Shown here in pieces: positions 33,985 through 44,459 of a stretch of DNA of 64,000 nucleotides (its first letter is position 1; each line of letters begins with the position of its first letter). The DNA is from Isoetes taiwanensis (lineage: Eukaryota; Streptophyta; Lycopodiopsida; Isoetales; Isoetaceae), in the NCBI GenBank assembly GCA_021234155.1, contig JAJEKV010000128.1:25760-89759 (forward strand), written 5' to 3'. Position numbers and translations under genes: made by a program. The notes under the pieces are model-generated. The model worked only from the letters and a program-made list of their open reading frames with translations. It did no database searches and was not told the origin of the DNA.

Positions 33985-35056
33985 CATGGAAAAGGCTCCA
34001 TAGTTGCTCCTTCGTCCCATTAGGCTCCACCACGCATGCTGATGGGCACTTAGAGAAACTACCAGTATAAAATGATAGGTCTTAAATTAGTTTGGAAATG
34101 AAGAGAAGGAGAAACAACCTTTTCTAATTACCTGAACCAATCAAGATATAAAATAGAAGCATACCTAGCAAACGAACTCATTGCTCCAAAAGCATTGCCA
34201 TAAACATGTTCCTGCTTATATTTGACTTTCAGACAGAGATGATTATAGCAGTAAAGATGGAAATTAGGACTCTGTAATAGAGCATCCCCATGTACATATT
34301 CAAAATAAATTGCAAAGACCTAGATTCAAACTGTATTTCTTTCACTTGCCTTGTTAGATATCACTGCATTTTAGCTCCTACTGCAAAGATTAGAGTTCAA
34401 CATGACATAGAAGAATATATTAATTCTTAGTATGGGGATGAGGTCTTAGTTGTGCATATTGTATTAGCATCTATGCTACCCTAAATGTATTTATATCTCG
34501 CCTTCATGTTCATGTACAACCTATGATGTGACATGGTAAAGATTCCATGGTTGCTCTTTCATCCCATTAGGCTCCATCACACATGCGGAAGAACATCTTG
34601 AAGATACAATGCAAGTTATGATCCAGTACAAAACAATAGATCTTAGATTAGTTTGGAGATTTTTTTGTGCACAAATCCAATAAAGAGAAGTTCAACCTTG
34701 CAGAAAAAGCCTTTCCTAATTAACTTAAGTCAATCAAGTTAATAAATAGAGGTGTTCCTAGCGAACAAAATAAAAGTGTGCCTAGAAAATGAAGTCATTG
34801 CTCCAAAAGCATTGCTATTTAAATTTGACTTCTAGACAAAGAGTGATTAGAACAGTAAGAAAGTGGGGCTCAATAATCGCTGCACATTCACAATAAATTG
34901 CAAAGATCTAGACTCTACCTGATTGCAACTATATTTCTTTCATTTGCCTTGCTACATATCACTGCATTCTAGCCCCTTCTTCAGAGATTAAAAGTTCAGC
35001 ATGACATAGGAGAATTTACTAGTACTTAGTATGCAAATGAGATCTTATTTGTGCCA
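33985..35056. repeat. Diverged tandem duplication (two ~0.5-kb units)
   Basis: 33985-34460 and 34537-35056 share, in order, GTTGCTC...CGTCCCATTAGGCTCCA-like sequence, CTCATTGCTCCAAAAGCATT-like sequence, ATAAATTGCAAAGA.CTAGA, TATTTCTTTCA and AGTTCA(A/G)CATGACATAG. The units differ by many substitutions and indels, so the duplication is old. No coding potential is seen. Confidence 0.7.
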
Positions 35057-38000
35057 AAGTTTGAAGATGGAACCAGTGTTGGACGTATGAAACAAATTAT
35101 TTGCATATTTCTATTGGCATCCCAATACTCGCACGTTCCCAATGGTTGGATAAATTGATAAGAGGATTATCAGTACAAATCTATAAGAAACAATGGATAC
35201 AATGATTTAGAAACAATCTCAAGAATTACAACCTCAAGAATCACAATCCCAAGACTTACAATCAATACAACCTCATCTTGATTCCTCCTCAACCATTGGC
35301 ACTTCTAGCTATATCTTCTAGTTCCATTGCATGGAAGAAAACAATAAAATCAAGTTTTCTCCAAAGTTATCAGACTGCAAAGTAAAATAGCATATAGCCA
35401 GCAGCAGAAGAGTTGTTATGAGAAGAAACATGGAGCCTAAGAGGATATATTGCCAGAACATATCAAAGCTAGATATATTTCAGAGAATATGGTTGTGGCT
35501 ATGGCCATATTGAAAATGCAACATATTTATTGATCTGAAATCTTTAATACAACCATATTTTATATTTGATTCTATACTCAATCAGGGGATAAAAAGGAAA
35601 AAACATGAAGCTAGGATTTATGATTCCATGCATGCAAGCCATCAATGTGACTATGAAAATAGAACACCAGTAAATTACCAATCTAACAATCTTGAGACAT
35701 AGCACACTATGCCCAAACTGGCCAAGGACCGTGAAAAAACATACAACAGATGAAATCATGGAGAACAGCTCTGCACAATAAAGCACAGATTTTAGCCATA
35801 CAAGAACAATTTATCAAAGAAAATAGAGAACGAAATGGAAAACCATGGAAAGAAGAAAGGCCAAACGCAAGGAAGAATTAGGATCCGCAATTGCTCTACT
35901 GTAATCAGATCTAAAAGTTAATACAAACATCCAATGGGAGTTTAGATAGGACTAACTACCTTCCATCACATAAATGCAATTCTGGACTGATGCGACAATC
36001 TTTGTTTTGCCTTAGTAGGAAAGTTCCTTCTATTCTGACTGAATCAAACCAAAGATGAAAAATTTGCAAGGACATGGGCGATTGAATGCATGAATCTGTG
36101 ACGTCATGGCAGTTTCTCTGCAGCTTGCACCTAACCCATGTGTCTCCTTAACGAAATCTAAAGCGAAAGCTAATCTGAAGAAAATAAAGCAGGAGTACCT
36201 GCAGAACATATAATCCCCAACAACAACCAATGTGGTTTCCGAACACAACTTTTTAGAGAACTAAGAACCTATGACACAGCAGAAAGGTTAATTGCAAGAA
36301 TACGTGAATTTGGCACATAGAATCTACAACTGCTAGCCCAACATAAAGATCACAAATTCTAGTTCACATGACATAAATAACATATAAATTGGAGTAAGTG
36401 CAAGATATTTTACCTCTTGATAAAGAAATGATTGCAATATTAAGCCCCAATGGGGCACTTCGATAGCTAATCTGGAGCAAATAAAACGGGAGGGTACCGA
36501 GTACAGAACATATAATCCTCAGCATCAATAAGTATTTTATTTTGGCATTTGAAGAAAAAAAGGCATTCTACTGAAAGAAACAATAAAAGGAGATTGTCTG
36601 CAGCAGTAACGAACGTGTAAATCAACAACATATAAGTAATCCTTTGCAAGAGACATCGAATATATTGTTGTAATCTTCATGTCTGCAAGGACTGTAATCA
36701 GAAAGGGATCGGTCAAATTTGGTACTGACAGATAACAGGGAACATGGAGAGTGGCTAACTTGATCTGTAGATTTAATATCATCTAGTTGGGCACGAAAAC
36801 AGTACATACACTTGAAGCCCACACTACAGATCTATTTGACAATTCATCTAATTATCCTAAACGATAAGCACACTCAACCAATATCTAGCATGCACTAACT
36901 ATATGTGCATTATACAAACTCTTAAACACCTAGGCGACAAACCAGAAGCAATGAAGAAAACATCACCTATCTTATAAGCTCTACTGTTTTGTGGCTTGTA
37001 ATGGAGGCCAACACACTTATAACCCTCAGAACCTAAAGAGATTAGTTTTTGAGGAAGCAAGCAAAGGAAATCGTACCAGCACAATAAGGTTATGTCTTCA
37101 AAAGTTTCTGCAAGATCAATATTTAAAAGGAGCGCAATTGCAGATGGTTTTATTTATAACCTAACTTCTTCTAGCCGCACCTCTAACCCATGTCCTCATG
37201 GGCCGTGATAGATTTACTGAAGCATTTCTTGATTCAAATCTCAGATCAAGCATAGCTCAACTCAACTCAAAACTTCAGCTCGTGTAGCAACTTACTCTAC
37301 CACGATCATATTCCAATCTTACCAGCACCATCTTACAATTGCTATCATCTTACTGAACATGCCACAAGAAAGACCTTACCTTCAACATCGTCAAAATTTG
37401 CTTGCCTTGGCATCTTCAACCACCTCTAGATATTGCTTATCCCTCTAAGGATACCATCTCTTGATGTCTCTGAAAGAAAGATCATTAGCATCACAATGCC
37501 TAGTGGCGTGACGTTAAAACTACTATCTATCTATCTTATTGTTGTTGTTTACAACAGAAGCATCGCAAATATCTAAATAAAAATATTATACCCTGGCATT
37601 GGCCTTGTATCTTCTGTAGGCTCAAATAGACTAAGAAGCCAATATAGATGGAGGTGAATGAGAAAATCCAGAGCAAAGATACCCATAAAAGAATAAAAGC
37701 AGAAAAAAATAGAAGAATAGAATAGAAAACTGAACATAAAACAACGGCAAAAAAAACATCCAGATCTCAGGCTTCCACAGTGGCAGCGTGAGCTTATCAT
37801 GTAGGGGCATAACATCTAGCCTGATATAATAATCACCTCTATTGTCAAAAGATTGTATTGTTCTGCTGCATCTGCAAATGCAAAGAACATATAATTGCCT
37901 GCCCAACTAAACAGGCTCAGCCAAAGACGGCCTTACAGAAGCAAAGCTGCAGGGTTCGAAATTCCACAATGATTAAAAAACCTACTGGCTTCATTAGTAT

Positions 38001-38460
38001 AAAAAGATCCAACAATATGCTTGAAATCATCTCAGACAACATCGACAATCAAAACTTGAAGTTCTTCAATGTGGATTAACCGAAAAAGGATGTGTAAACT
38101 TAACTTACAATGTTTCTGCAGGAAGAATCATCCATCACCTTGGTTCTATGAAGTCGGCAATTCTATCTTGGATAGGAAATTCATGCAGGCTAGTTTGCTT
38201 CAAACATAACCGCCGCAGAAATGAAGATGGATCTCCATGAAGATGAAGAAACCTCCATTTAGCAGTGCAGCATCTGTGTTCGATAACATGCAAGCCCCTT
38301 TCCAACCCAAAATCGCAGGAAACCCCCTCTCATAATGATAGGAGCTAGCAAGAGCTGCCGCTGACATGGCCAGCTCTGTGTTCGTGGCTTAGTCTGTGTT
38401 CCGGGCCTCCACTGTGAACAATTAGGGCTATGCCCTTTTCCTAATGCCTCCCCTTTTTTG
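35057..38460. other. Intergenic, 3.4 kb without supported genes
   Basis: Many short frames (largest 37631-37906, minus) lack motifs. AGAACATATAAT recurs near 36210, 36505 and 37886 without further similarity. A GGTTCGAAATTCC word at 37950 resembles a pol III B box but no tRNA fold surrounds it. Confidence 0.4.
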
Positions 38461-40149
38461 AAAGGCTTGCTGGAGTCTTGGGAGACAATACGGACCTTAT
38501 TTCATATTGATCTTGTTGCATGTCATCGGTTGAGTGCCCCTTTGTTGGTGGATACCAATGGAAAATAATCTCCCCACTTTGCCCTCGGTTCATCCATTAA
38601 CTCAACGGTTGAGGTTAGCAGGGATCTTAAATCAAGGGCTTTTTGTATGATTCTCGCCGCTAAGCGACTTGGCAACTCTTTCAAGCAATATTCTTATTGT
38701 CTCGATGGGATAGACCTATTTGGCAAAAGGTTGCCGCGATTTCGCCATTGGCTATCAAAGGGTGCATGTGGGTTTCCCGCGAGTGTTCACGAGCATAGGC
38801 TTGTGAACTCTATGTATAGGTTTTCTTGTCAATGGTGATATCCTTCCGCCATCCACTAAGTGGTCCCTTCAGCTCTCACCTCCCCGGAGACGATGTGGAC
38901 TTGGGCTTGGGATAAACTACTCCATCCTAAGGTGGTGGTCGCTTTCGATAGGTTCTATACATTACAAAATTAAAATTCCCGACGATAAAGTCAAAAAAAA
39001 TAATTATTTAACGTGTAAAACCCTCGCCGGAAAAAAAAAATTTCGCGTCGCCGAAAGCTTCCGTGGAAAGCCGCACGCTGAAAATTTTTTCGCGTCGCCG
39101 AAAACTGAAAAAACAGCGCAGAAACGCGCAAAAACGCGTGCAGAAACCTTAAACATCTTCGTGACGCTGCGAAAAAATTTCGCGTGCGGCTTTCCGCTTG
39201 TTTCGCACGCCGAAATTCAAAATTTTTTTTTTTTTTTTTAATCCGTAAAAAAATAAATAAATATTTTTTTTTTAATTTCACAGATGAATTCTTTCAGATC
39301 GCAGACGCGAAAATACTTTCGGCGTCTGTGATCTGAAGGTTTCGCTGCGACTGCCAAATTTTTTTTTTGTCACAGACGCTTTCACTTCGTTTCACGTCTG
39401 GCGAAAAATTTTCACAGACGCTTTCGCTTGTTTTCGGCAGACGCTAAAACCTTCCGACGCCGAATTTTTTTGCCATATTTTTACGCTTTATACGGCAAAT
39501 ATGTGTCGTATCATACAATTCATAATTATTCCTGATAAAACGTCTGATATTGAACCTATCCCCGGCCGTGCTTTGGTGGCGATTCTTCACGGATGCCCTC
39601 GGGTGAATATGCTTGTCCACGAGATTTGATCCTCGAGGTCGCGACACTTCCCTCGCGGTAAGCAAAGGGTTGAGACCATTGAGCATTGTTTCTTTTATGT
39701 GATCATCTCGGCTGTTTGGCCTTCGCTGCTCTTTTTTTTTTCATGTGACATTGACAAGTCGGCAAGTGCCTTCCGGCTATTTATCCGGATACTTGGAATA
39801 AGGTCTGAGTCAAGTATTTCATTTGGCATCGGGATGGTTGCCGTGGTCCATCCGAAACGCCTTGAAGATTGTGTATCTTTTCGTGGATTGATATTCCCCT
39901 AGCAGTAGTCCTCCGGGCCGACAAGCTAGAATCGCTAAGGCCTACCATTGTTCTTCGCTTGCTCTGCCAATGCCGGTTGATATTTGAGTCCTATTTGAGT
40001 GTGTTGTCTTATGCATAGGTCGGTGGTTCTATTCGATGGATCATGATTATCCTCTGAATTTTTATTCCCTCCTCGATTTGTATCTGGCTTCTGGCTTGGT
40101 GTTTCAATAAAGTTTGTCGTTCTTCAAAAAAAAAAAAAAAAAAAAAAAA
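38461..40149 (+). mobile_element. 5'-truncated L1, split by a later insertion
   Basis: Matches the L1 at 27044-28063: GAGTGCCCC, TTGGTGGATACCA, HEHRLVNSMYR, WAWDKLLHPK, then after the insertion at 38947-39560 it resumes with GCTTTGGTGGC. The 3' end AATAAAGTTTGTCG, TTCTTC and poly(A) are at 40103-40149. Many stops and shifts; clearly older than the 27-kb copy. Confidence 0.8.
38947..39560. mobile_element. Palindrome-rich insertion with GATAGGTTC inverted ends
   Basis: A 614-bp insertion inside an L1. It begins GATAGGTTC(T)ATA and ends with its inverse GAACCTATC. The interrupted L1 sequence GGTGCTTTGG is partly repeated on both sides, suggesting a ~9-bp target duplication, which would fit a Mutator-like (MULE) element; mutations make this uncertain. 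Inside are repeated TTTCGCGTCGCCGAAA and CACAGACGCTTTC/TTTCGGCAGACGC words in both orientations, separated by A/T runs. No open frame with a motif, so non-autonomous. Confidence 0.6.
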
Positions 40150-40490
40150 TAGGGCTAGTGACAATCCATAACCTAGAAATATCTCAAAAATTATTTTCCA
40201 CCTAGGAACCTAACCTAAATCGAAAAAGGAATGGAACTCTAAAACCATAAAAAATTTACGGTGGTTCTATTCAAAGGATCATGATTATCCTCCTCGAATT
40301 TTATTCCCCGCCTGCATTTGTATCCTCTTCCGGGCTTGGTGTTTCAATAAAGTTTGTCGTTCTTCAAAAAAATAAAAAAAAAAAAATAGGGCTAGTGACA
40401 ATCCATAACCTAGAAATATCTCAAAAATTATTTTCCACCTAGGAACCTAACCTAAATCGAAAAAGGAATGGAACTCTAAAACCATAAAAA
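40022..40490 (+). repeat. Tandem duplication across an L1 poly(A) junction
   Basis: 40022-40258 and 40260-40490 each hold the final ~100 bp of the L1, its poly(A) and the same 3' flank (TAGGGCTAGTGACAATCC ... GGAATGGAACTC). The duplication therefore occurred after the L1 inserted and was not a second insertion. Confidence 0.8.
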
Positions 40491-40779
40491 AATTTCGATT
40501 TTTAGATAGTCGGAATTTTTTTCCGGCGACTAAACCCTTCAAAATCTTAGGAAATATGACTAAGAAAAATTCCAAAAAATTGGAAATGCGCTCCTTTATT
40601 AGGTCCCATAGGTCGATTGGTCTCTGTAGACAATAAACACTATTCAATTCAATTCGATTCTAAGATCATTTTTTAGTGGCATGCACATATAATTTTTAGT
40701 CATTAATATTGTTTCTATATCTGACGAACATGCAAGTGGTAGCAAATTTGAACAATTTGACTACTAGAGGATGGGTTGT
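40491..40779. other. Intergenic
   Basis: AT-rich; nothing recognised. Confidence 0.4.
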
Positions 40780-40995
40780 TTGCGACGTATATTAAACGTC
40801 CACGTCGCAAAAATCACGTATGTTCCCATGATGTCGCATAAAATTTAAAAAATGTCGCAGATAGAACGTCCCATGTCGCAGTTGGAATGTCTGATTAGAC
40901 ATCGCAATGGTGTCCTATGTAGCACGACGTGGCACGTCGCACGAGCAACGTATCACGTCGCAAATGGGACGTCATTGTGGCATGCGACGTCACTT
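40780..40995. repeat. ACGTCGC-rich subterminal-type repeat array
   Basis: About a dozen GCGACGT/ACGTCGC or GTCGCA words in both orientations within 210 bp, for example TTTGCGACGT at 40788, CACGTCGCAAA near 40801 and 40944, and TGCGACGTCAC at the right end. Dense inverted short repeats like these mark subterminal regions of CACTA-type transposons. No transposase or matching second end is visible nearby. Confidence 0.6.
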
Positions 40996-41039
40996 AAGAA
41001 ATAAATAGAGAATCAACCCTTTTAATTTGGGTTATTACT

Positions 41040-41070
41040 ATCTGGATTACCCCCCTCCCCCCCCCCCGGC
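41040..41070 (+). repeat. Poly(C) tract
   Basis: TTACCCCCCTCCCCCCCCCC followed by GGCGGCCCC. Possible G-quadruplex on the minus strand; also a likely sequencing weak point. Confidence 0.5.
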
Positions 41071-41139
41071 GGCCCCAGGGCCCTCCCTGATGGGTTTTCG
41101 AGAGAAAAATCGTGGCAATAATCAGAATGCAAACAAACT

Positions 41140-41940
41140 ATACAAATACATATCATGAAATATATACATGTCAGGTGAATGTTCGAGGTCATAGCTGAGC
41201 CCACACATCCATGATCTCCTGAAGGTACATTCCTAGCATCCGTACCAGAGGCGTGCTCAATAACACATGTAGCGAACTGGTCGGACAACACTGAAGAGCA
41301 TGACATTCATCTTCAACAGCTTCCACTTGACAGCACTGACAAAGCATGTTCTGGCGTGGCTTCCCCATCCATCTGTCTGTCTCGATTCAAAGACGGTGTG
41401 CACCTATGCGAATCAAGCAATGAATTCGAGATTTTTCATAGGCAAATGGGTACGCAGGTACGTTGGCACCCCAAAGCTTGCTGACGAAGCAAGCGCCAAG
41501 GTATTGCCTCAAGCTATGGCAATCTACTTCTGTTTGCACCTATATAGATATGTGCTCCTGCACATTCCATCTGGTCAGTCATTGAACTCTCTCGTTCCTC
41601 CAGCAGGCCTTGAGGCGTGCGGCTCCATTGCCATGACGTAAGCCAAGTTGGGGAGCCAAGTTGGGCATTGTCCATACTGACCACCTTTTGAAAGTAGACG
41701 TTGTGGTAATCAAGGACTGCCCTCTGAAGAGGCAAGAAACCTGTCTTGTACAACATGATTTGATATGGGACCGTGGACTTCACCCCAGTGCCCATGCTAA
41801 TAAGGGTTTCTGCACATACTCCAAGTCATTTCAATTAGAAAGGGACACTACCGAGGCGCAAACTTCAGCCTCATATAGAAGGATACACTCCACCTCCACC
41901 GAGACCCTAAATATGTGCGACTGATGGGTCCAATCATACA
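41140..41940 (-). mobile_element. Reverse 3' fragment of the non-L1 LINE family
   Basis: The minus strand reads GAEVCASVVSLSNWND-like sequence, LGVKSTVPYQIMLYKTGFLP and a zinc-knuckle-like CQCCQVEAVEDE...HALQC. These parallel ELGIKMPTLYDMMLTERGML and CKICGSNVKDEEHIILH in the LINEs at 43585-47110. Frames are broken. It lies head to head with the plus-strand fragment at 42280. Confidence 0.5.
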
Positions 41941-42279
41941 ACTCCGCTCTGTGGCAGCGAACAAGTTTTTAATATTGACAGTAGCAACATTGCTCAAACT
42001 ACAGATCCTTTGCAAACTGTTCCCATTGAATATATACTCAGATTCTAACTATGATGATTCTCTAGCAAATGATACTCCTTTTCCTGTCAATAAACATCCC
42101 TCAGACTCAGATTCAGTAGGACATTGCCTTCCACCAGATGTGGGAGAATTTTTTGCACAGATCTAGATATGCTGAAAACATATACTGAGAAAATGATGGA
42201 ATACATTAAAAAGCAAAAAGCCACAAAGCAATGCAGACATCATTGGTCTTAGGTTAAAGGAAAAACTATTTTGCTCCCT

Positions 42280-43140
42280 AGTCCAGAAGGGCAGTTTTGT
42301 ATGGCTGTGCAATCTGGCGACCTGGCTTATCCTTGGGCAGGTGGAAGAAAGTAGAAAAAGTCCAAAACAAATTCTTACTCGTAGAACTGGGAGTAAGAGT
42401 GCAGGCACCTTATGCTATGATGCTTGCAGAGATATGCCTAATGTCATTGGAGGGTGAAGCCCTATGCCAGACGGTCATGTATGTGTGGAAATTGTGGGCT
42501 TCGAATGACCAAGCTCTACTATAGATTGCTATGAAGAATAGCGAGAACAAGGGGTGGTATGCTGATTTTCTAATTGGCTCCACAAATGGGACATTGATCT
42601 TGAGGATACCCCATTAGAGGCATTGCAAGCAAGAATATTTATATGGGACAAAGTGAAAAGAAAATTGGGGAGCATGGCCAAACCGAAAATGGAAGGCTAC
42701 AGAAAATGGATGAACCTAGATTCAGTTGAAATGCCTTATTTGAGGGACAAGTTTGATGCATAAAAGGCACACAATATGCAGGATGCACCTCAGCTCACAT
42801 CTAGGCATTGAGGTGGGTCAATGGGGGGACGTACCATAAGAGCTTCACCTGTGAAAATTGTCCAAGGAGAACATGATGGAGGATGAGACTCATGTCATTC
42901 TTTGATGTCCAGCCTTCTTAGACTTGAGAGGGCATCATGCGATTCAAGCCAACATCCTTGTGGAATTTTTTGGGCTCCCTGCGAAGGTAATAGATAGCTT
43001 CTTATTATATGTTCTAAAATTGAGAGAACAATATGCGCATGGTTACAAAACCCTTTTGGAGGATTATCAGTTATGGTTAGGAGAGGAGACCAGTATTCTC
43101 CCAACTGTGGGCGATATCGTATTAATTTTCTGTGTTTGAA
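42280..43140 (+). mobile_element. 3' fragment of the non-L1 LINE family
   Basis: Encodes MYGCAIWRPGLSLGRWKKVE, VQNKFLLVELGVRVQAPYAM and MLAEICLMSLEGEALCQTV, then broken sequence ending TLLEDYQLWLG near 43080. Homologous to 43585-43980 and 46500-47095. Multiple stops. Confidence 0.65.
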
Positions 43141-43184
43141 AATTTCTACCTGTATAAAAACACGTCTCGTAGACCTAATGGTGT

Positions 43185-43541
43185 AGTAGGCTTTTGGTCT
43201 AGTGGTAACACACTTGTCCTAGCAACTACAAGTCTTGAGTTCAAGATCGCCCATAATTGCACTGCGAACTATTGGGTGTCAAATCCCACAGATGCAATGT
43301 AAAGTGGTTAGGGGCAAGGCCCAACCGAGCAATGTAGTGTGGTGTGTGGTCACATGTCCAGTTGGATGCTGCCTAGTGTCTCTCTCTCACACATACACAT
43401 ACACACAGAGAAACGAAAAAAGAGTTCTCTAGAAGATATATCAATCCTACACTCCAAGAAGCCAAGCATTGCGTAAACTGATAGTCCCATAGACCTGATG
43501 GTCCACGGATGTAATAAATACAACATTTCATTTTATTTCTT
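43185..43541 (+). mobile_element. tRNA-derived SINE
   Basis: The head contains a pol III A box TGGTCTAGTGG (43195-43205) and a B box GAGTTCAAGATC (43237-43248) 31 bases apart, as in tRNA-derived SINEs. A body with CA-rich stretch follows. The tail at 43489-43541 (CATAGACCTGATGGTC ... ATTTCATTTTATTTC) resembles the tail of the adjacent LINE at 44357-44410. A SINE that shares a tail with a LINE can borrow its reverse transcriptase. A second copy is at 50888-51241. Confidence 0.6.
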
Positions 43542-43584
43542 TTCTCTCTCTCCATGGATGTGAAGTATCGGGTCCTGGATTGGG

Positions 43585-44410
43585 ATTGGAGACTTGGAAA
43601 AGGTTGAGAAAGTTTAAAATAAATTCTTTCGGTATGAACTTGGAATAAAAATGCCAACTCTCTATGATATGATGTTAACGGAACGTGGGATGCTCACGCT
43701 GGAGGCAGAGGCACTTTGCAGACTCCTAATAATGTCTAGAAGGTGTTGTATATTATGCCTGAAGAAAGTTTACCATGCTTGGCTTTGGAGAAGACACAGG
43801 TTAAGGGCTGGTTTGCTGATGCCACTCGGTGGATGGCACGATGGGGGATGAATATTCATGATTTAGATTTGTATAAAGATGGTCTGCACATGGGTCAAAA
43901 TGAATGCAAAAGGACATGGAGAGATGGGGCAGTAAAAAAGGAGTTTTATGGGACCCATATTAATCCTACATTGCAATAGGCATGCCATATGCAGGATGAG
44001 GTTGAGCTCACATAGGCTTGGTGTTGAAATAGGCAGGTGGAATGACATTCCTCACGAGCTTAGATTGTGTAAGACATGTGAGGCATGGATACTTGAACAT
44101 GAGAAACATGTACTTCCACATTGCCTTACTTATAGAGATATTCGAAAGAAGTATGATGTATGTGCTGACACGTAGATGGCTTTCTTTGATTTTTTAGGAT
44201 CACATATTGGGAGAGTATCATTGATAGTTTAGAGTGTAGGGACGATGTTTTAAGAACCTTAAAGTAGGCGAGTTAAAGATAAAGAGACTAATACATTATT
44301 ATCAGAGGATGCATAGATGATTTGCTTTATAAGTTGAATATACAAGTTGAACGTCTTATAGACCTGGCCGTCTTGCAGACATAATAATTAAATTTCATTT
44401 CATTTCATCT
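43585..44410 (+). mobile_element. 3' part of the non-L1 LINE with (TTTCA)n-like tail
   Basis: Encodes LEKVEKVQNKFFRYELGIKM, GMLTLEAEALCRLLI, then HINPTLQ and a knuckle-like CKTCEAWILEHEKHVLPHC ending at 44175. The 3' untranslated part ends ATAGACCTGGCCGTC ... AATTTCATTTCATTTCAT, not in poly(A). Stops and shifts are present. The same sequence is duplicated at 51241-52050. Confidence 0.65.
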
Positions 44411-44459
44411 CTCCCTTCCCCCCTCCCCCCAGAGCCCTATTTATAGAAATTCGGATCTA

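Noticed and set aside
37905-37975. tRNA gene around GGTTCGAAATTCC
   Set aside because: The B-box-like word has an extra base and no acceptor, D or anticodon stem can be drawn around it.
41022-41306. Minus-strand open frame ending in a Gly/Pro-rich tract
   Set aside because: The tract is the poly(C) run read backward; the rest is a decayed LINE 3' end.
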